Below are positions 48,959 through 57,602 of a stretch of 64,000 nucleotides of DNA, one piece after another. The notes under the pieces were generated by a model, which saw nothing but the letters and a program-made list of their open reading frames with translations, ran no database searches and had not been told where the DNA came from. The stretch lies in NCBI GenBank assembly GCA_964504305.1, contig CAZDEB010000001.1:1-64000 (forward strand), given 5' to 3'. Each line of letters opens with the position of its first letter. The stretch's first letter is position 1. Made by a program: the position numbers and the translations under genes. This DNA comes from UBA11606 sp964504305 (lineage in GTDB: Bacteria > Actinomycetota > Acidimicrobiia > Acidimicrobiales > Aldehydirespiratoraceae).

Positions 48959-50359
48959 TCAGTGCGCCGGTTCTAGTAGAGAAAGATACTCGGCCCTGGT
49001 TGGGCAAAGCGGTGCGTCGGGTCCATCAGGTGTGAGCTGATCGACTCGGTCGATCAGTGCTGGTGCGCAGACTTCGGTTCTTGTTCGGTAGAGCAGGAAG
49101 GTGTCGAGAAATGGCCGCAGCAGCTCTGGATCTTTCGTCATGGCTGTTGTTATTGAGTCGAAGGTACGAAGCGATTCGTCCTCAGCGGGGTGCGCGCCTC
49201 CTTCGATCTCGGCTTGTATCTGACCGAGTCGATGACGGTCGCTCGTAACCGTGTCGTCGAACCACGGCCGCACCACCCGCTCGGTAATTTCGTGCCACTG
49301 ACGCACGAAACCGACGGCATCGCTGGGGTCGCCGTCGCGGATGTGATCTCGTAATGCGACCGAGTGGAGCAAACCAATGGACGCACCACGGCCGACCGAG
49401 GGGTTGGTGCAGGCCCATGCATCGCCGACGGCAACCAATCCAGACGCGACCGGTTCGCCATCCACCACAAAGTTGCGCACCCGGTCCTGGATGCCGGCCA
49501 TTATCTCGACGTCGGTGATCGGCGTTCCATCGTGCCAGTGAGCCACCAGAGGTAGGGATCGCCACACCCGCTCGAAGGTGTCGTTGTCTTTGAGCTTGCG
49601 CATTGGTTTGTCTTCGGCGCTCACGACAAACCCACAAAACCAATGGCCGGCATCGGCCGCCAACGTGAGGGTAGAGATCGAGCCGTAGTGTTGCAGCCCT
49701 CCTCCAAAACTGAACGGTAGGGAGCCATCTTCGGACTTGAATGTTCGGCCGTAGTAGGCAAATCCCGAGTCCTCTTTGTGATCCTCGGGGATGGCCAGGC
49801 CGGCGTCGTCAAGCAAACGAGGCAAAGCCGAATTGCGCCCGCTGGCGTCGATGACGAGATCGGCGGTGAACTCTTCGTTGGTTGAGGTGACCAAACCCCG
49901 TACGTGACCGGTGCGATCGGGATCGAGAAGGAGCCGATCTGCTGCGAGGCCCCGTCGATAGGTGACACCAGCCGCTTGTGCGCTACGGGCGATCGTGGCC
50001 TCGACCATCGGACGACGCCCGCTGATGTAGGTGAAACGTTCGTCGCCGTCTTGAGCACCACCCGACATCTCGTCGGGGATCCCTTCGACAATGTTGACTT
50101 CGAGCGCTCCTTGTTTGCGCAGGGCGTCGACAACCTCGGGCAACTCGCGTAACAAAACGGTACGAAACCGCGGCAGGAATAGATGGCCCATGTGGAACTG
50201 GCGGACACTGCGCCGATCCCAGTCGTTCCATGCAGCTTCGGGGTCGGCGGGCGGTTCGGCCGCGTCGCGCTCGACAATGGTCACGGTGTGTCCGTCTTTG
50301 GCCAACAGCATCCCCGTTAGTGAGCCGCAGACTCCTCCGCCGATAATCAACACGTCCAT
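48959..50359 (-). CDS. FAD-dependent oxidoreductase (tryptophan-halogenase/hydroxylase-like fold)
   Basis: A 466-residue flavoprotein. It begins with the Rossmann motif MDVLIIGGGVCGSLTGMLL and has YISGRRPMVEATIARSAQ, a DLVIDASGRNSALPRLL segment, and the second FAD motif GLVAVGDAWACTNPSVGRGASIGL. It belongs to the PHBH superfamily. ATG 50359 is chosen because the upstream frame overlaps the DUF2855 gene. It lies 4 bases after the DUF2855 stop and is followed by a haem-binding protein, so all three form one transcript. Substrate unknown. Confidence 0.85.
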   Translation of the reverse strand: MDVLIIGGGVCGSLTGMLLAKDGHTVTIVERDAAEPPADPEAAWNDWDRRSVRQFHMGHLFLPRFRTVLLRELPEVVDALRKQGALEVNIVEGIPDEMSGGAQDGDERFTYISGRRPMVEATIARSAQAAGVTYRRGLAADRLLLDPDRTGHVRGLVTSTNEEFTADLVIDASGRNSALPRLLDDAGLAIPEDHKEDSGFAYYGRTFKSEDGSLPFSFGGGLQHYGSISTLTLAADAGHWFCGFVVSAEDKPMRKLKDNDTFERVWRSLPLVAHWHDGTPITDVEIMAGIQDRVRNFVVDGEPVASGLVAVGDAWACTNPSVGRGASIGLLHSVALRDHIRDGDPSDAVGFVRQWHEITERVVRPWFDDTVTSDRHRLGQIQAEIEGGAHPAEDESLRTFDSITTAMTKDPELLRPFLDTFLLYRTRTEVCAPALIDRVDQLTPDGPDAPLCPTRAEYLSLLEPAH

Positions 50360-50363
50360 GGGC

Positions 50364-51467
50364 TCAGCCTCCTGGCTGCAAGATTGTGCCAACACTAGGC
50401 GACGCGGTGCCAGCAAGATGATCCAGGTAGGTCGCTCGCACTGCCTCGGAGCCTGACTGGTATTGCACGCTGAGCGCGCCGCGGAGGCGTTCGACAAAAG
50501 GAAGCCATGCCTCGCCGAGGTCGTGGTCTAGATCGTCGGCGCCACGGTTGGCGGCGAGTTCTTCGATGATGGTCGGGGCGAAGAAGAACTCCGGCGTCGG
50601 ACCAGGTAGCGGAGCGCTTTCGTCGGCTCCGGCATCCCAATGGGTTCCGCCGATACGAGACGAATACGCCAAACGATCGGTGAGCTGCTCGTGAACGGCA
50701 CGCACCACCGCGGCGTCGCCGGCAAAGTCGATCAGTACGGCAGAACCGTCGGCCAAGGATTCTCCATCAGCGAGTTGGTCGTAGCTGATGACTTGGTCGT
50801 AACACCCGAGGTTCTCGACAAACTCGACATTGGAATCAGATGTGAGTCCGACTACGCGGAGGCCCTCGCGGCGATCGATCAAGTGGGCGGCGGCGATGGC
50901 GGTCTTGGATGATGCACTTGTGGCTATGACCGTCGAAGCATCGAAGAAGTTCTTGTCGGCGAGAAAAACATCGATCACGAAACCGGTCATGAAAAGCGGC
51001 CGCAGCAGCATCTGCTGCGGTTCGAGGTCGCTCGAGTACAGCTGGTCGCCGGTCGTGAACGAGTAGCGGTTGTAGGTCGGTGGCAACACGCTGCGGTGGC
51101 TCACCGCGTCAACAAAGTAGGTGTCGGTAACGCGCCCCGGGGTGACAATCAGCTCGGTCGACATAGGAAGGTATCCGTAGACGCGGGCCCCTTCGGTCAG
51201 CCCTTCGGCTTTGGACTCGACGACGTCGGCGAATCCCCACACCGGTACCCGCCCCCAATTGGTGTCGTCACCTTGATCGGGCACAGGGAAGAAGTTCCAG
51301 TAGCCGATCATGTCGCCGAACACCGCGTAGGTGATGTTGTTGGCCGTGAAACCAAATGCATCGACCCGGAGCCGCGCTTCACCGCCGTCGAGCGCTCGGG
51401 GCGCGGTGTTGACAACGGTGGTGTTGGTCAGATTGTTGCGGTCGACGAGGAAGTCCCATGAAGTCAT
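50364..51467 (-). CDS. DUF2855 family protein
   Basis: A 367-residue protein of the DUF2855 family, a distant relative of medium-chain reductases. Family segments include RLRVDAFGFTANNITYAVFGDMIGYW, PVWGFADVVES, RVYGYLPMSTELIV, RPLFMTGFVIDVFLADKNFF and VIATSASSKTAIAAAHL. Function not established; short-chain fatty-acid or ketone metabolism is possible. ATG 51467 starts the conserved region. It is coupled to an FAD oxidoreductase and divergent from the respiratory operon. Confidence 0.85.
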   Translation of the reverse strand: MTSWDFLVDRNNLTNTTVVNTAPRALDGGEARLRVDAFGFTANNITYAVFGDMIGYWNFFPVPDQGDDTNWGRVPVWGFADVVESKAEGLTEGARVYGYLPMSTELIVTPGRVTDTYFVDAVSHRSVLPPTYNRYSFTTGDQLYSSDLEPQQMLLRPLFMTGFVIDVFLADKNFFDASTVIATSASSKTAIAAAHLIDRREGLRVVGLTSDSNVEFVENLGCYDQVISYDQLADGESLADGSAVLIDFAGDAAVVRAVHEQLTDRLAYSSRIGGTHWDAGADESAPLPGPTPEFFFAPTIIEELAANRGADDLDHDLGEAWLPFVERLRGALSVQYQSGSEAVRATYLDHLAGTASPSVGTILQPGG

Positions 51468-51523
51468 TAGCGGCCTGTTCTGATTGGTGCGGTCGAGACC
51501 GCGACAGTGGCACAGTTCGGCGG

Positions 51524-51551
51524 CGTTTGTCACAAACGGGACCAAGGTCCC
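51524..51551. promoter_or_regulatory. DosR/DevR-like palindrome and adjacent 7-1-7 palindrome before the respiratory operon
   Basis: GGGACCAAGGTCCC (51538-51551) has the half-sites and spacing of the DosR/DevR box (GGGAC-N4-GTCCC) and extends to a 7-2-7 NarL-family arrangement. Immediately upstream, CGTTTGT-c-ACAAACG (51524-51538) is a perfect palindrome. Both lie within 60 bases of GTG 51581, the first gene of the cytochrome/nitrate operon, and could also affect the divergent DUF2855 transcript. Confidence 0.55.
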
Positions 51552-51580
51552 TATGCGTAAGTGGCGTGTAGGCGGAGCCT

Positions 51581-51907
51581 GTGATCGTGCTTGCCGCATT
51601 CGGATTCCCCAACGTCATCCTCGCCACCGCCGCTGCCTTGGCAGTCTGCCTAGTCGCCCGACGGCGGGTGTTCGGCGCCAACGAACGAACCGCTACTTCT
51701 TGGTTGGATGCTTGGCTCAAGGCGTTCGTGATCGTTGTCTTGGTCGTGTTCTTCACGATTTACGTGCCCTCATACGTTGTGCAGACATCAACCGTGTCGG
51801 GCATGGACGGTGTTGCGCGTGATCTGATCGGCACGACCGTGTGGGGTGTCGGCATGCTCGCGGCGATGGTCACGCTCCGGCTCGCTCACAAAGAAAAGCG
51901 CGTCTGA
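51581..51907 (+). CDS. Small membrane protein heading the respiratory operon
   Basis: A 108-residue protein with three predicted membrane helices (about 2-24, 44-66, 84-102). No family recognised. GTG start with a GGCGGAG ribosome site 4 bases upstream; the stop overlaps the next start (TGATG). Its position suggests a subunit or assembly factor for the flavoprotein/cytochrome b complex. Its frame is supported by coupling on the 3' side and consistent codon use. Confidence 0.72.
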   Translation: MIVLAAFGFPNVILATAAALAVCLVARRRVFGANERTATSWLDAWLKAFVIVVLVVFFTIYVPSYVVQTSTVSGMDGVARDLIGTTVWGVGMLAAMVTLRLAHKEKRV

Positions 51908-53703
51908 TGGCTGCTCCCGACGAGACCGAACTCGCCTACTTCGATGCCAACATTCCTTGTCTTGCCGCGTGCCCGGTTCATACCAACGCCGGGATGTACG
52001 TCGCGGCGATAGCCGACGGTGACGACGAACTGGCGTACCTGACGGCCCGGATGCCGAATCCGTTTGCTTCGGTGTGCGGCCGGGTGTGTGCGGCGCCGTG
52101 TGAAGATGCGTGCCGTCGAGGCCAAATCGATCAGCCCATCGCTATTCGGGCGCTCAAACGCTACGTAACCGAACAGTTCGGCCCGGAGGCCGATGATGGG
52201 GAGCACTGGCGGCAAGTGGCCGCCCCGCCACCGGTCAACCTTCCGTACAGCGTTGGCATCGTGGGTGGGGGTCCGGCTGGGCTTGCGTGTGCCCACGACC
52301 TTCGACGGTGGGGTTATCGGGTCACGCTCTATGAAGCGACCGAGAAGCTCGGCGGTGCGATGTGGCTTGGCATCCCCGAATACCGTCTCGACCGTGAGGT
52401 CTTGGCCCGTGATGTAGCGGCCATTGTCGACCTTGGCGTCGACGTCGAATACGAGACAAAGCTTGGGGTGGACGTGTCGCTCGACGAGCTACGCGACCGC
52501 CATGATGCGGTTTTCCTGTCGATCGGAGCGACGCTGGGTCGCGGTCTCGACATCGAAGGCGCCGAAGCCGATGGGGTCTTCAAGGCCATCGAGTTCCTCA
52601 TCAACATGAACCGCGGTTTTCAGGTAGATGTCGGTGAACGAGTCGTTGTCGTTGGTGGCGGTGATGTGGCGATGGACGCTGCTCGAACCGCGCTGCGCGC
52701 TGCTGACTACGATGCCGCGGCATCTGACGGCACCGCTGGCCCACAACGTTCGTCGTTCACCGAGGCCATCGATGTTGCGCGTTCCGCAGCGCGAGCCGGC
52801 GCCCGGGACGTAACGGTCGTGTCGCTCGAATCGCGAGAAGAGATGCCCGCGCACGAGTTCGAAATCGAAGAAGCCGGAGAGGAAGGGATCTCCTTTGTGG
52901 CTCGACGCGGCCCCGCTCGCGTCGTCGTTGAGGATGGTCGAGTCGCAGGTCTCGAAACCATCGGTGTCAAACGGGTCTTCGATGAGGATCATCGTTTCAG
53001 CCCGGAGTTCGACGACTCTGACCGTCGTACTTTCGACGCTGACACGGTGATCCTCGCAATTGGCCAGGCCATAGATCTCGACGCTCTTGGTGACGGTGGT
53101 CCAGAGGTGAGTCCTCGGCGTACCATCAAAGTTGACGACGCGACCGGCACGACTTCGTTGGCCAACGTTTGGGCAGGCGGCGACGCCGCAAAAGGGCCAC
53201 GAACGCTCATTGATGCGGTGGCCGACGGCCGCCGATCGGCCGCCAACATTCACCAGTCATTCGGAGGCGAAGTCGATTCCGAGCGACCCGGCAAGATGGT
53301 TCGCCTGGAGCAGTTTCATCGTCTCGATGATCTTTACGACCGCGGCACTCGCGTCGACGTCCCTACTCTTGGGACCGGCCGGCGAATGGGTCTGGCCGAG
53401 GTCGAGACCGGGTTCACGCCCGACCAGGCGCGCTGCGAGGCATCGAGATGTCTGCGGTGTTTCGCCAACATCATGCTCGACACCGACCGGTGTGTGCTGT
53501 GTGCGTTGTGCGTCGACGTCTGCCCGCTTGATCTCATTTCGCTGGTGCCGTCAGAAGAAGCTGACCCCGAATACGGCGGTGGCACCGCTCTCTTGCTCGA
53601 CGAGACGGCCTGCATCCGCTGCGGCCTGTGCATCGAACGTTGTCCTCCTGACGCTTTGTCGATGGGGATGTGGACAGGAATAGGAGTCCCCGAATGGACC
53701 TGA
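51907..53703 (+). CDS. GltD-like NAD(P)H oxidoreductase with [4Fe-4S] ferredoxin domain
   Basis: A 598-residue flavo-iron-sulfur protein related to the glutamate synthase small subunit. The N-terminus has a cysteine-rich Fer4_20 domain (CLAACPVHTNAGMYV, FASVCGRVCAAPCEDACRRG). FAD binding is GIVGGGPAGLACAHDLRRWGY and NAD(P)H binding is VVVVGGGDVAMDAART. The C-terminus holds two ferredoxin motifs, CVLCALCVDVCPLD and CIRCGLCIERCPPD. It is coupled to both neighbours. Here it lies ahead of a cytochrome b/Rieske complex, not a glutamate synthase, so it likely feeds electrons from NAD(P)H to the membrane chain or to a ferredoxin pool. Confidence 0.88.
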   Translation: MAAPDETELAYFDANIPCLAACPVHTNAGMYVAAIADGDDELAYLTARMPNPFASVCGRVCAAPCEDACRRGQIDQPIAIRALKRYVTEQFGPEADDGEHWRQVAAPPPVNLPYSVGIVGGGPAGLACAHDLRRWGYRVTLYEATEKLGGAMWLGIPEYRLDREVLARDVAAIVDLGVDVEYETKLGVDVSLDELRDRHDAVFLSIGATLGRGLDIEGAEADGVFKAIEFLINMNRGFQVDVGERVVVVGGGDVAMDAARTALRAADYDAAASDGTAGPQRSSFTEAIDVARSAARAGARDVTVVSLESREEMPAHEFEIEEAGEEGISFVARRGPARVVVEDGRVAGLETIGVKRVFDEDHRFSPEFDDSDRRTFDADTVILAIGQAIDLDALGDGGPEVSPRRTIKVDDATGTTSLANVWAGGDAAKGPRTLIDAVADGRRSAANIHQSFGGEVDSERPGKMVRLEQFHRLDDLYDRGTRVDVPTLGTGRRMGLAEVETGFTPDQARCEASRCLRCFANIMLDTDRCVLCALCVDVCPLDLISLVPSEEADPEYGGGTALLLDETACIRCGLCIERCPPDALSMGMWTGIGVPEWT

Positions 53704-54464
53704 CAGACGAGACAACAGGCGTTGTCGCTCGACTCAGGCGCACCCCCGTTGGAAGATCAATATTTCGATCGCCATCCAGGGTTACGCCACGAGATCGCGC
53801 CGCTGGCCACTGGTCGAGCTTTCTGCTTCACATCTACCCGGTCAAGGTCCGTCGAGCTGAGCTCAGCTACAAGTACTCCTGGTATCTCGGCGTGATCTCA
53901 ACGGTCTTGCTAGGAAGCCTTGTTGTTTCCGGCATCTATCTGATGTTCTTCTACGTCCCGTCGCCCAACCAGGCTTACGGCGACATTCAGACGCTGCAGA
54001 CTCAGGTGACGTTCGGCCAATACATCCGCAACGTTCACCGATGGTCGGCTCATTTGATGGTGCTGGCGGTGGCAATGCACATGGCGCGGGTTTTCTATCG
54101 CGGCGCCTACAAGGCTCCTCGCCAGTTCAACTGGGTCATCGGCGTGATGCTGCTGGTATTGACGCTCCTGATGTCGTTCACCGGCTACTTGTTGCCGTGG
54201 GATCAGCTCGCCTATTGGGCGGTAACCGTGGGCACCCAAATGGCCAGTTATGTCCCGCTGATCGGTGGTGACGTTCAACGCACGATGCTCGGCGGTTCGG
54301 TAGTCGGCGCGTCCACGCTGTTGCGCTTCTACGTCTTGCATGTGGCGGTGTTGCCGTCGGCAATCGTGTTTGTGCTCATGATCCACCTCTGGCGCTGGCG
54401 CAAGGACTCGATGCTTGAACTCGACCGCCTGGTCGACCCCGCTGAGGAGGACCAAGATGTCTGA
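53694..54464 (+). CDS. Cytochrome b, N-terminal (b6-type) subunit
   Basis: A 256-residue quinol-oxidising cytochrome b with four transmembrane helices. The haem-ligating His pairs are seen in NVHRWSAHLMVLAVAMHMARVF and in LRFYVLHVAVLPSAIVFVLMIHLW, and SFTGYLLPWDQLAYWAVTVGT is the conserved Qo-side loop. It is the b6-like half of a split cytochrome b, with subunit IV encoded next. AGGAG ribosome site; start overlaps the flavoprotein stop by 10 bases. Confidence 0.92.
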   Translation: MDLTDETTGVVARLRRTPVGRSIFRSPSRVTPRDRAAGHWSSFLLHIYPVKVRRAELSYKYSWYLGVISTVLLGSLVVSGIYLMFFYVPSPNQAYGDIQTLQTQVTFGQYIRNVHRWSAHLMVLAVAMHMARVFYRGAYKAPRQFNWVIGVMLLVLTLLMSFTGYLLPWDQLAYWAVTVGTQMASYVPLIGGDVQRTMLGGSVVGASTLLRFYVLHVAVLPSAIVFVLMIHLWRWRKDSMLELDRLVDPAEEDQDV

Positions 54465-54969
54465 AACAACCGCAAACGGTCGACGAGTCCTTGGCATCGT
54501 GCCAGGCAAGCCGGCGGCCGGTGACCGCAAAGAACCAGAGGATCAAGATCTGGTGATGGTTTGGCCCCATCTGTTGGTCCGTCACGCCGTCGCGGCGCTG
54601 AGCGTGGTGGTGACGGTTCTTCTCGTCTCGGTGTTTTTCGATGCACCGTTGCGGGCCGTAGCCAACCCCACTGAGACGCCAAACCCCGAAAAAGCGCCAT
54701 GGTACTTCGCGGCGCTCCAAGAGCTTCTGTCGCACTTCCACCCGTTGATCGCTGGTGTTCTGGTGCCGGGCGGCATCATTACGGCCCTCATCGCTCTTCC
54801 TTATATCGACAACAGCCCCCATAAACGTCCACGTCATCGCAAAGTGGCAGTAGCCACGTTCACGATCGTGCTCGTTGCTTGGGTAGCTCTGACCCTGGTC
54901 GGCGTTGCGTTCCGTGGCCCGAACTGGGGATGGGTCTGGCCCTGGAATGAATGGCACGTAGAGCTATGA
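54457..54969 (+). CDS. Cytochrome b, C-terminal (subunit IV-like) subunit
   Basis: A 170-residue protein with three membrane helices. NPEKAPWYFAALQELLSHFHPLIAGVLVPG corresponds to the Qo-site region of cytochrome b; the usual PEWY glutamate motif reads KAPWYF, as in several menaquinol-oxidising bc complexes. It overlaps the b6-like gene by 8 bases and has a GAGGAGG site. It pairs with the N-terminal subunit and the Rieske protein in a bc-type complex. Confidence 0.88.
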   Translation: MSETTANGRRVLGIVPGKPAAGDRKEPEDQDLVMVWPHLLVRHAVAALSVVVTVLLVSVFFDAPLRAVANPTETPNPEKAPWYFAALQELLSHFHPLIAGVLVPGGIITALIALPYIDNSPHKRPRHRKVAVATFTIVLVAWVALTLVGVAFRGPNWGWVWPWNEWHVEL

Positions 54970-55475
54970 GTATTCACCTTTCGCGACGCAAGTTTCTCGG
55001 ACGGATCTGGAGAGCCGGAGCAGCCTTGGTTGCGGCCGCCGGCGCATGGACAAGTTGGGACCTGTTGCGTCCATTGCCCACGTCGGGCTTCGGTGGCAAG
55101 GTTCGCACGATCCCGGCCGCCGCGGTGCGCGATAGCGGCGCGGTGGAAGTGCTCGCTGCGAAGTCGCACCTGGTGCGGGTCAACGATGAGGTCGTCGCTC
55201 TCTCTGAGAAATGTCCGCACTTGGGGTGTCGCGTGCCTTTTTGCAAGTCGTCGAGCCGCTTCGAGTGTCCGTGCCATGGATCGGTATTCAACCGGGCCGG
55301 CGATTTGCTCGACGGCCCTTCGCCACGAGGACTCGACCATCATCCCATTGAAATCGGCGAGGACGGATTGGTCTACATCGATACCGGAACAAGAATCGAG
55401 GGAACGAGCCCAGGCACGCACACCATCGATGAGCCAGCCACCGGTCCGTCATGTGCAGCCGAGGGGGAGAAGTGA
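54966..55475 (+). CDS. Rieske [2Fe-2S] protein
   Basis: A 169-residue Rieske protein of the quinol:cytochrome c oxidoreductase. The N-terminus has a twin-arginine anchor (SRRKFLGRIW plus hydrophobic helix). Cluster ligands are Cys83 and His85 in CPHLGC and Cys101 and His104 in CPCHGS, with Cys88-Cys103 available for the stabilising disulfide. Starts within the subunit IV stop (ATGA) and its own stop overlaps the cytochrome c gene (TGATG). Confidence 0.94.
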   Translation: MSIHLSRRKFLGRIWRAGAALVAAAGAWTSWDLLRPLPTSGFGGKVRTIPAAAVRDSGAVEVLAAKSHLVRVNDEVVALSEKCPHLGCRVPFCKSSSRFECPCHGSVFNRAGDLLDGPSPRGLDHHPIEIGEDGLVYIDTGTRIEGTSPGTHTIDEPATGPSCAAEGEK

Positions 55476-55924
55476 TGCCGTACGGATACAGCACCGACCC
55501 TGAACTCGATCAGTCGACCAACCGGATAATGGCTGCTGGTGCGGCTCTCTTGCTGGTGCTGGCCGCAGCCTTCCCGCTCTATCTGGCTTTCGAGCCGTCG
55601 GCAAGGGAGGCGGCGCGGCAGACTCAGCTCGAGTCGTTAACCGAAGAAGGCCAGACAATCTGGGGTTTCAACTGCGCGTCGTGCCATGGCGATTCGGGTG
55701 AAGGAGACTCGGGTCCCGCACTCAATTCCAAGCAGTTTCTCCAAAGCGCGTCGGATGAACAGATCCAGCTGTTTGTGTCGGTTGGTGTCCCTGGCACGTC
55801 GATGGGTGCTTACTCCCAAGACTTCGGTGGCCCGCTTACCTCCGAGCAGATAAAAGCGGTCAGCACCTTCTTGCGCTCGCTCGAAGAGAACGCGCCGGAT
55901 TTTCCCGGCTGGCGAAACCCGTGA
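55475..55924 (+). CDS. Membrane-anchored monohaem cytochrome c
   Basis: A 149-residue class I cytochrome c. An N-terminal membrane helix (about 20-40) anchors an extracytoplasmic domain with the haem motif CASCHGDSGEG and a distal Met in the SMGAYSQDF region. It is coupled to the Rieske gene, so it is probably the electron acceptor of the bc complex, passing electrons towards a terminal reductase. Confidence 0.9.
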   Translation: MPYGYSTDPELDQSTNRIMAAGAALLLVLAAAFPLYLAFEPSAREAARQTQLESLTEEGQTIWGFNCASCHGDSGEGDSGPALNSKQFLQSASDEQIQLFVSVGVPGTSMGAYSQDFGGPLTSEQIKAVSTFLRSLEENAPDFPGWRNP

Positions 55925-55958
55925 GTCGCCCTCAGATCTTCAAACAAAGCGAGCAACT

Positions 55959-57563
55959 GTGACTCTTACCGAGGGTGTCGACGAGAACGAGGCGCCGCCT
56001 CGACTCTTGGACTTTGATCAGGAGCGGATCCGCGTTCTCCACTTTACGTGGATCGCGTTTTTCCTCACGTTCTACGTCTGGTTCAACCTGGCTCCGTTGT
56101 CCACCACGATGCGAAGCGACCTCGGTTGGCTCACCAAAGAACACGTAAAGATTTTGCTCATCGCCAACGTGGCGCTGACAATTCCGGCTCGCATTGTGGT
56201 CGGGGCGCTCATCGATCGCTTCGGTGCGCGGATCGTGTTCAGCGGACTGATGATAGTGATGTCGATACCAGCGATCGTGTTCGCTTTCGCCGACACTTTC
56301 ACGCAGATGCTGATCTCTCGCCTCGCCCTCGGTGGTGTGGGTGCGGGCTTTGTTGTCGGCATCAAGATGGTGGCTCAGTGGTTCCCACCGAAGTACGTCG
56401 GACGGGCCGAAGGGTTCTACGCCGGCTGGGGCAACTTCGGTTCGGCTTTCGCGGCGATGACCCTTCCTTGGTTTGCGCTAACCGCGCTGGGTAACTGGTT
56501 CGACGTGGGTCCCGATGCTTGGCGGTGGGCGATGGCGCTCAACGGTGTAGTGCTGGCCGTGTACGGCGTGATGTATTACTTCTTGGTTCGCGACGTACCA
56601 GATGGTCGCACCCTGACAAAGACCAAGAAGGCCGAGCCGATGCTGTGCACATCCTACGGTGATCTCGCTCAGTACCTCGTCTGGTCGATCCCCCTTGTTG
56701 GGGCACTAGCGGTGCTGGCATGGCGAGTCAGCAACGTCAAGGTTGACGGGGCGGTGCTTTTGACTGATGGCTGGCTCTACCTCATATACGCGGGACTCAC
56801 GATTGTTTATCTGGGCCACGTAGGGAAGACGCTGAGTGTGAACCTGCCGTACTTGAAGGCGGGCGTTCCAGAAGAGGAGAAGTACAGCTTCGGAAGCGTT
56901 GTTGCCCTCAACAGCACCTATTTTGCCAATTTCGGTGCTGAGTTGGCGGTGGTGTCCATGTTGCCGGCTTTCTTTGAAACGGCGTTTGTGCCGTTGCGCA
57001 ACTCCAGTGGCGGCCCGCTGGTGACCGCGACGGTCGCCGGACTTGTTGCATCGTCGTTTGCGTTTGTGAACCTGGTCGCTCGGCCTCTCGGGGGCTACTT
57101 GTCGGACCGCCTTCCAAGTCGCAAACGCACGATGTTGATCTACATCCTTGGGATCGTTGTTGGGTTCTTCCTGATGGGGTTCATTGCCAAGTGGGCTCCT
57201 GGAGTCGACGAATCAGGGCTACGAAACATCGTGCCGATGTTTGGCGGCGTCTTCTGGTTGGTGATGGCAGTGGTAATCACGATGTTTGCTTCGGTATTTG
57301 TTCAGGGAGCAGAGGGCGCCACGTTCGCCATAATCCCTACGATCAATAAGCGCATGACCGGCCAGATTGCCGGCATGGCGGGTGCCTACGGAAACGTCGG
57401 TGCTGTCATTTACCTGGTCATCTTCTCTCTGGTTGACGCCCGCACCTTCTTCTTCATTCTTTCTGCGGGGGCGGCTGCCAGCTTTGTGATCACGCTGTGG
57501 TTGCTGCGAGAGCCCGAAGGGGCTTTCGCAGCCGACTTCGACGAAGAAGTCGTTCCCGCGTGA
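55959..57563 (+). CDS. narK: NarK-family nitrate/nitrite transporter, first copy
   Basis: A 534-residue MFS transporter of the NNP (nitrate/nitrite porter) family with about 12 helices. NNP features: FYVWFNLAPLSTTMRSDLG, RIVVGALIDRFGARI, the glycine-rich AEGFYAGWGNFGSAFAAM (nitrate signature 1) and MAGAYGNVGAVIYLVIFS (signature 2). The loop at about 215-300 is longer than usual. GTG start 35 bases after the cytochrome c stop with a weak ribosome site. It is paired with a second, divergent NarK; such pairs usually combine a nitrate/proton symporter and a nitrate/nitrite antiporter. Confidence 0.9.
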   Translation: MTLTEGVDENEAPPRLLDFDQERIRVLHFTWIAFFLTFYVWFNLAPLSTTMRSDLGWLTKEHVKILLIANVALTIPARIVVGALIDRFGARIVFSGLMIVMSIPAIVFAFADTFTQMLISRLALGGVGAGFVVGIKMVAQWFPPKYVGRAEGFYAGWGNFGSAFAAMTLPWFALTALGNWFDVGPDAWRWAMALNGVVLAVYGVMYYFLVRDVPDGRTLTKTKKAEPMLCTSYGDLAQYLVWSIPLVGALAVLAWRVSNVKVDGAVLLTDGWLYLIYAGLTIVYLGHVGKTLSVNLPYLKAGVPEEEKYSFGSVVALNSTYFANFGAELAVVSMLPAFFETAFVPLRNSSGGPLVTATVAGLVASSFAFVNLVARPLGGYLSDRLPSRKRTMLIYILGIVVGFFLMGFIAKWAPGVDESGLRNIVPMFGGVFWLVMAVVITMFASVFVQGAEGATFAIIPTINKRMTGQIAGMAGAYGNVGAVIYLVIFSLVDARTFFFILSAGAAASFVITLWLLREPEGAFAADFDEEVVPA

Positions 57564-57602
57564 GTCGAGGTTCTTTCCACCACCGTCCTGAGAGGACATC
57601 AA

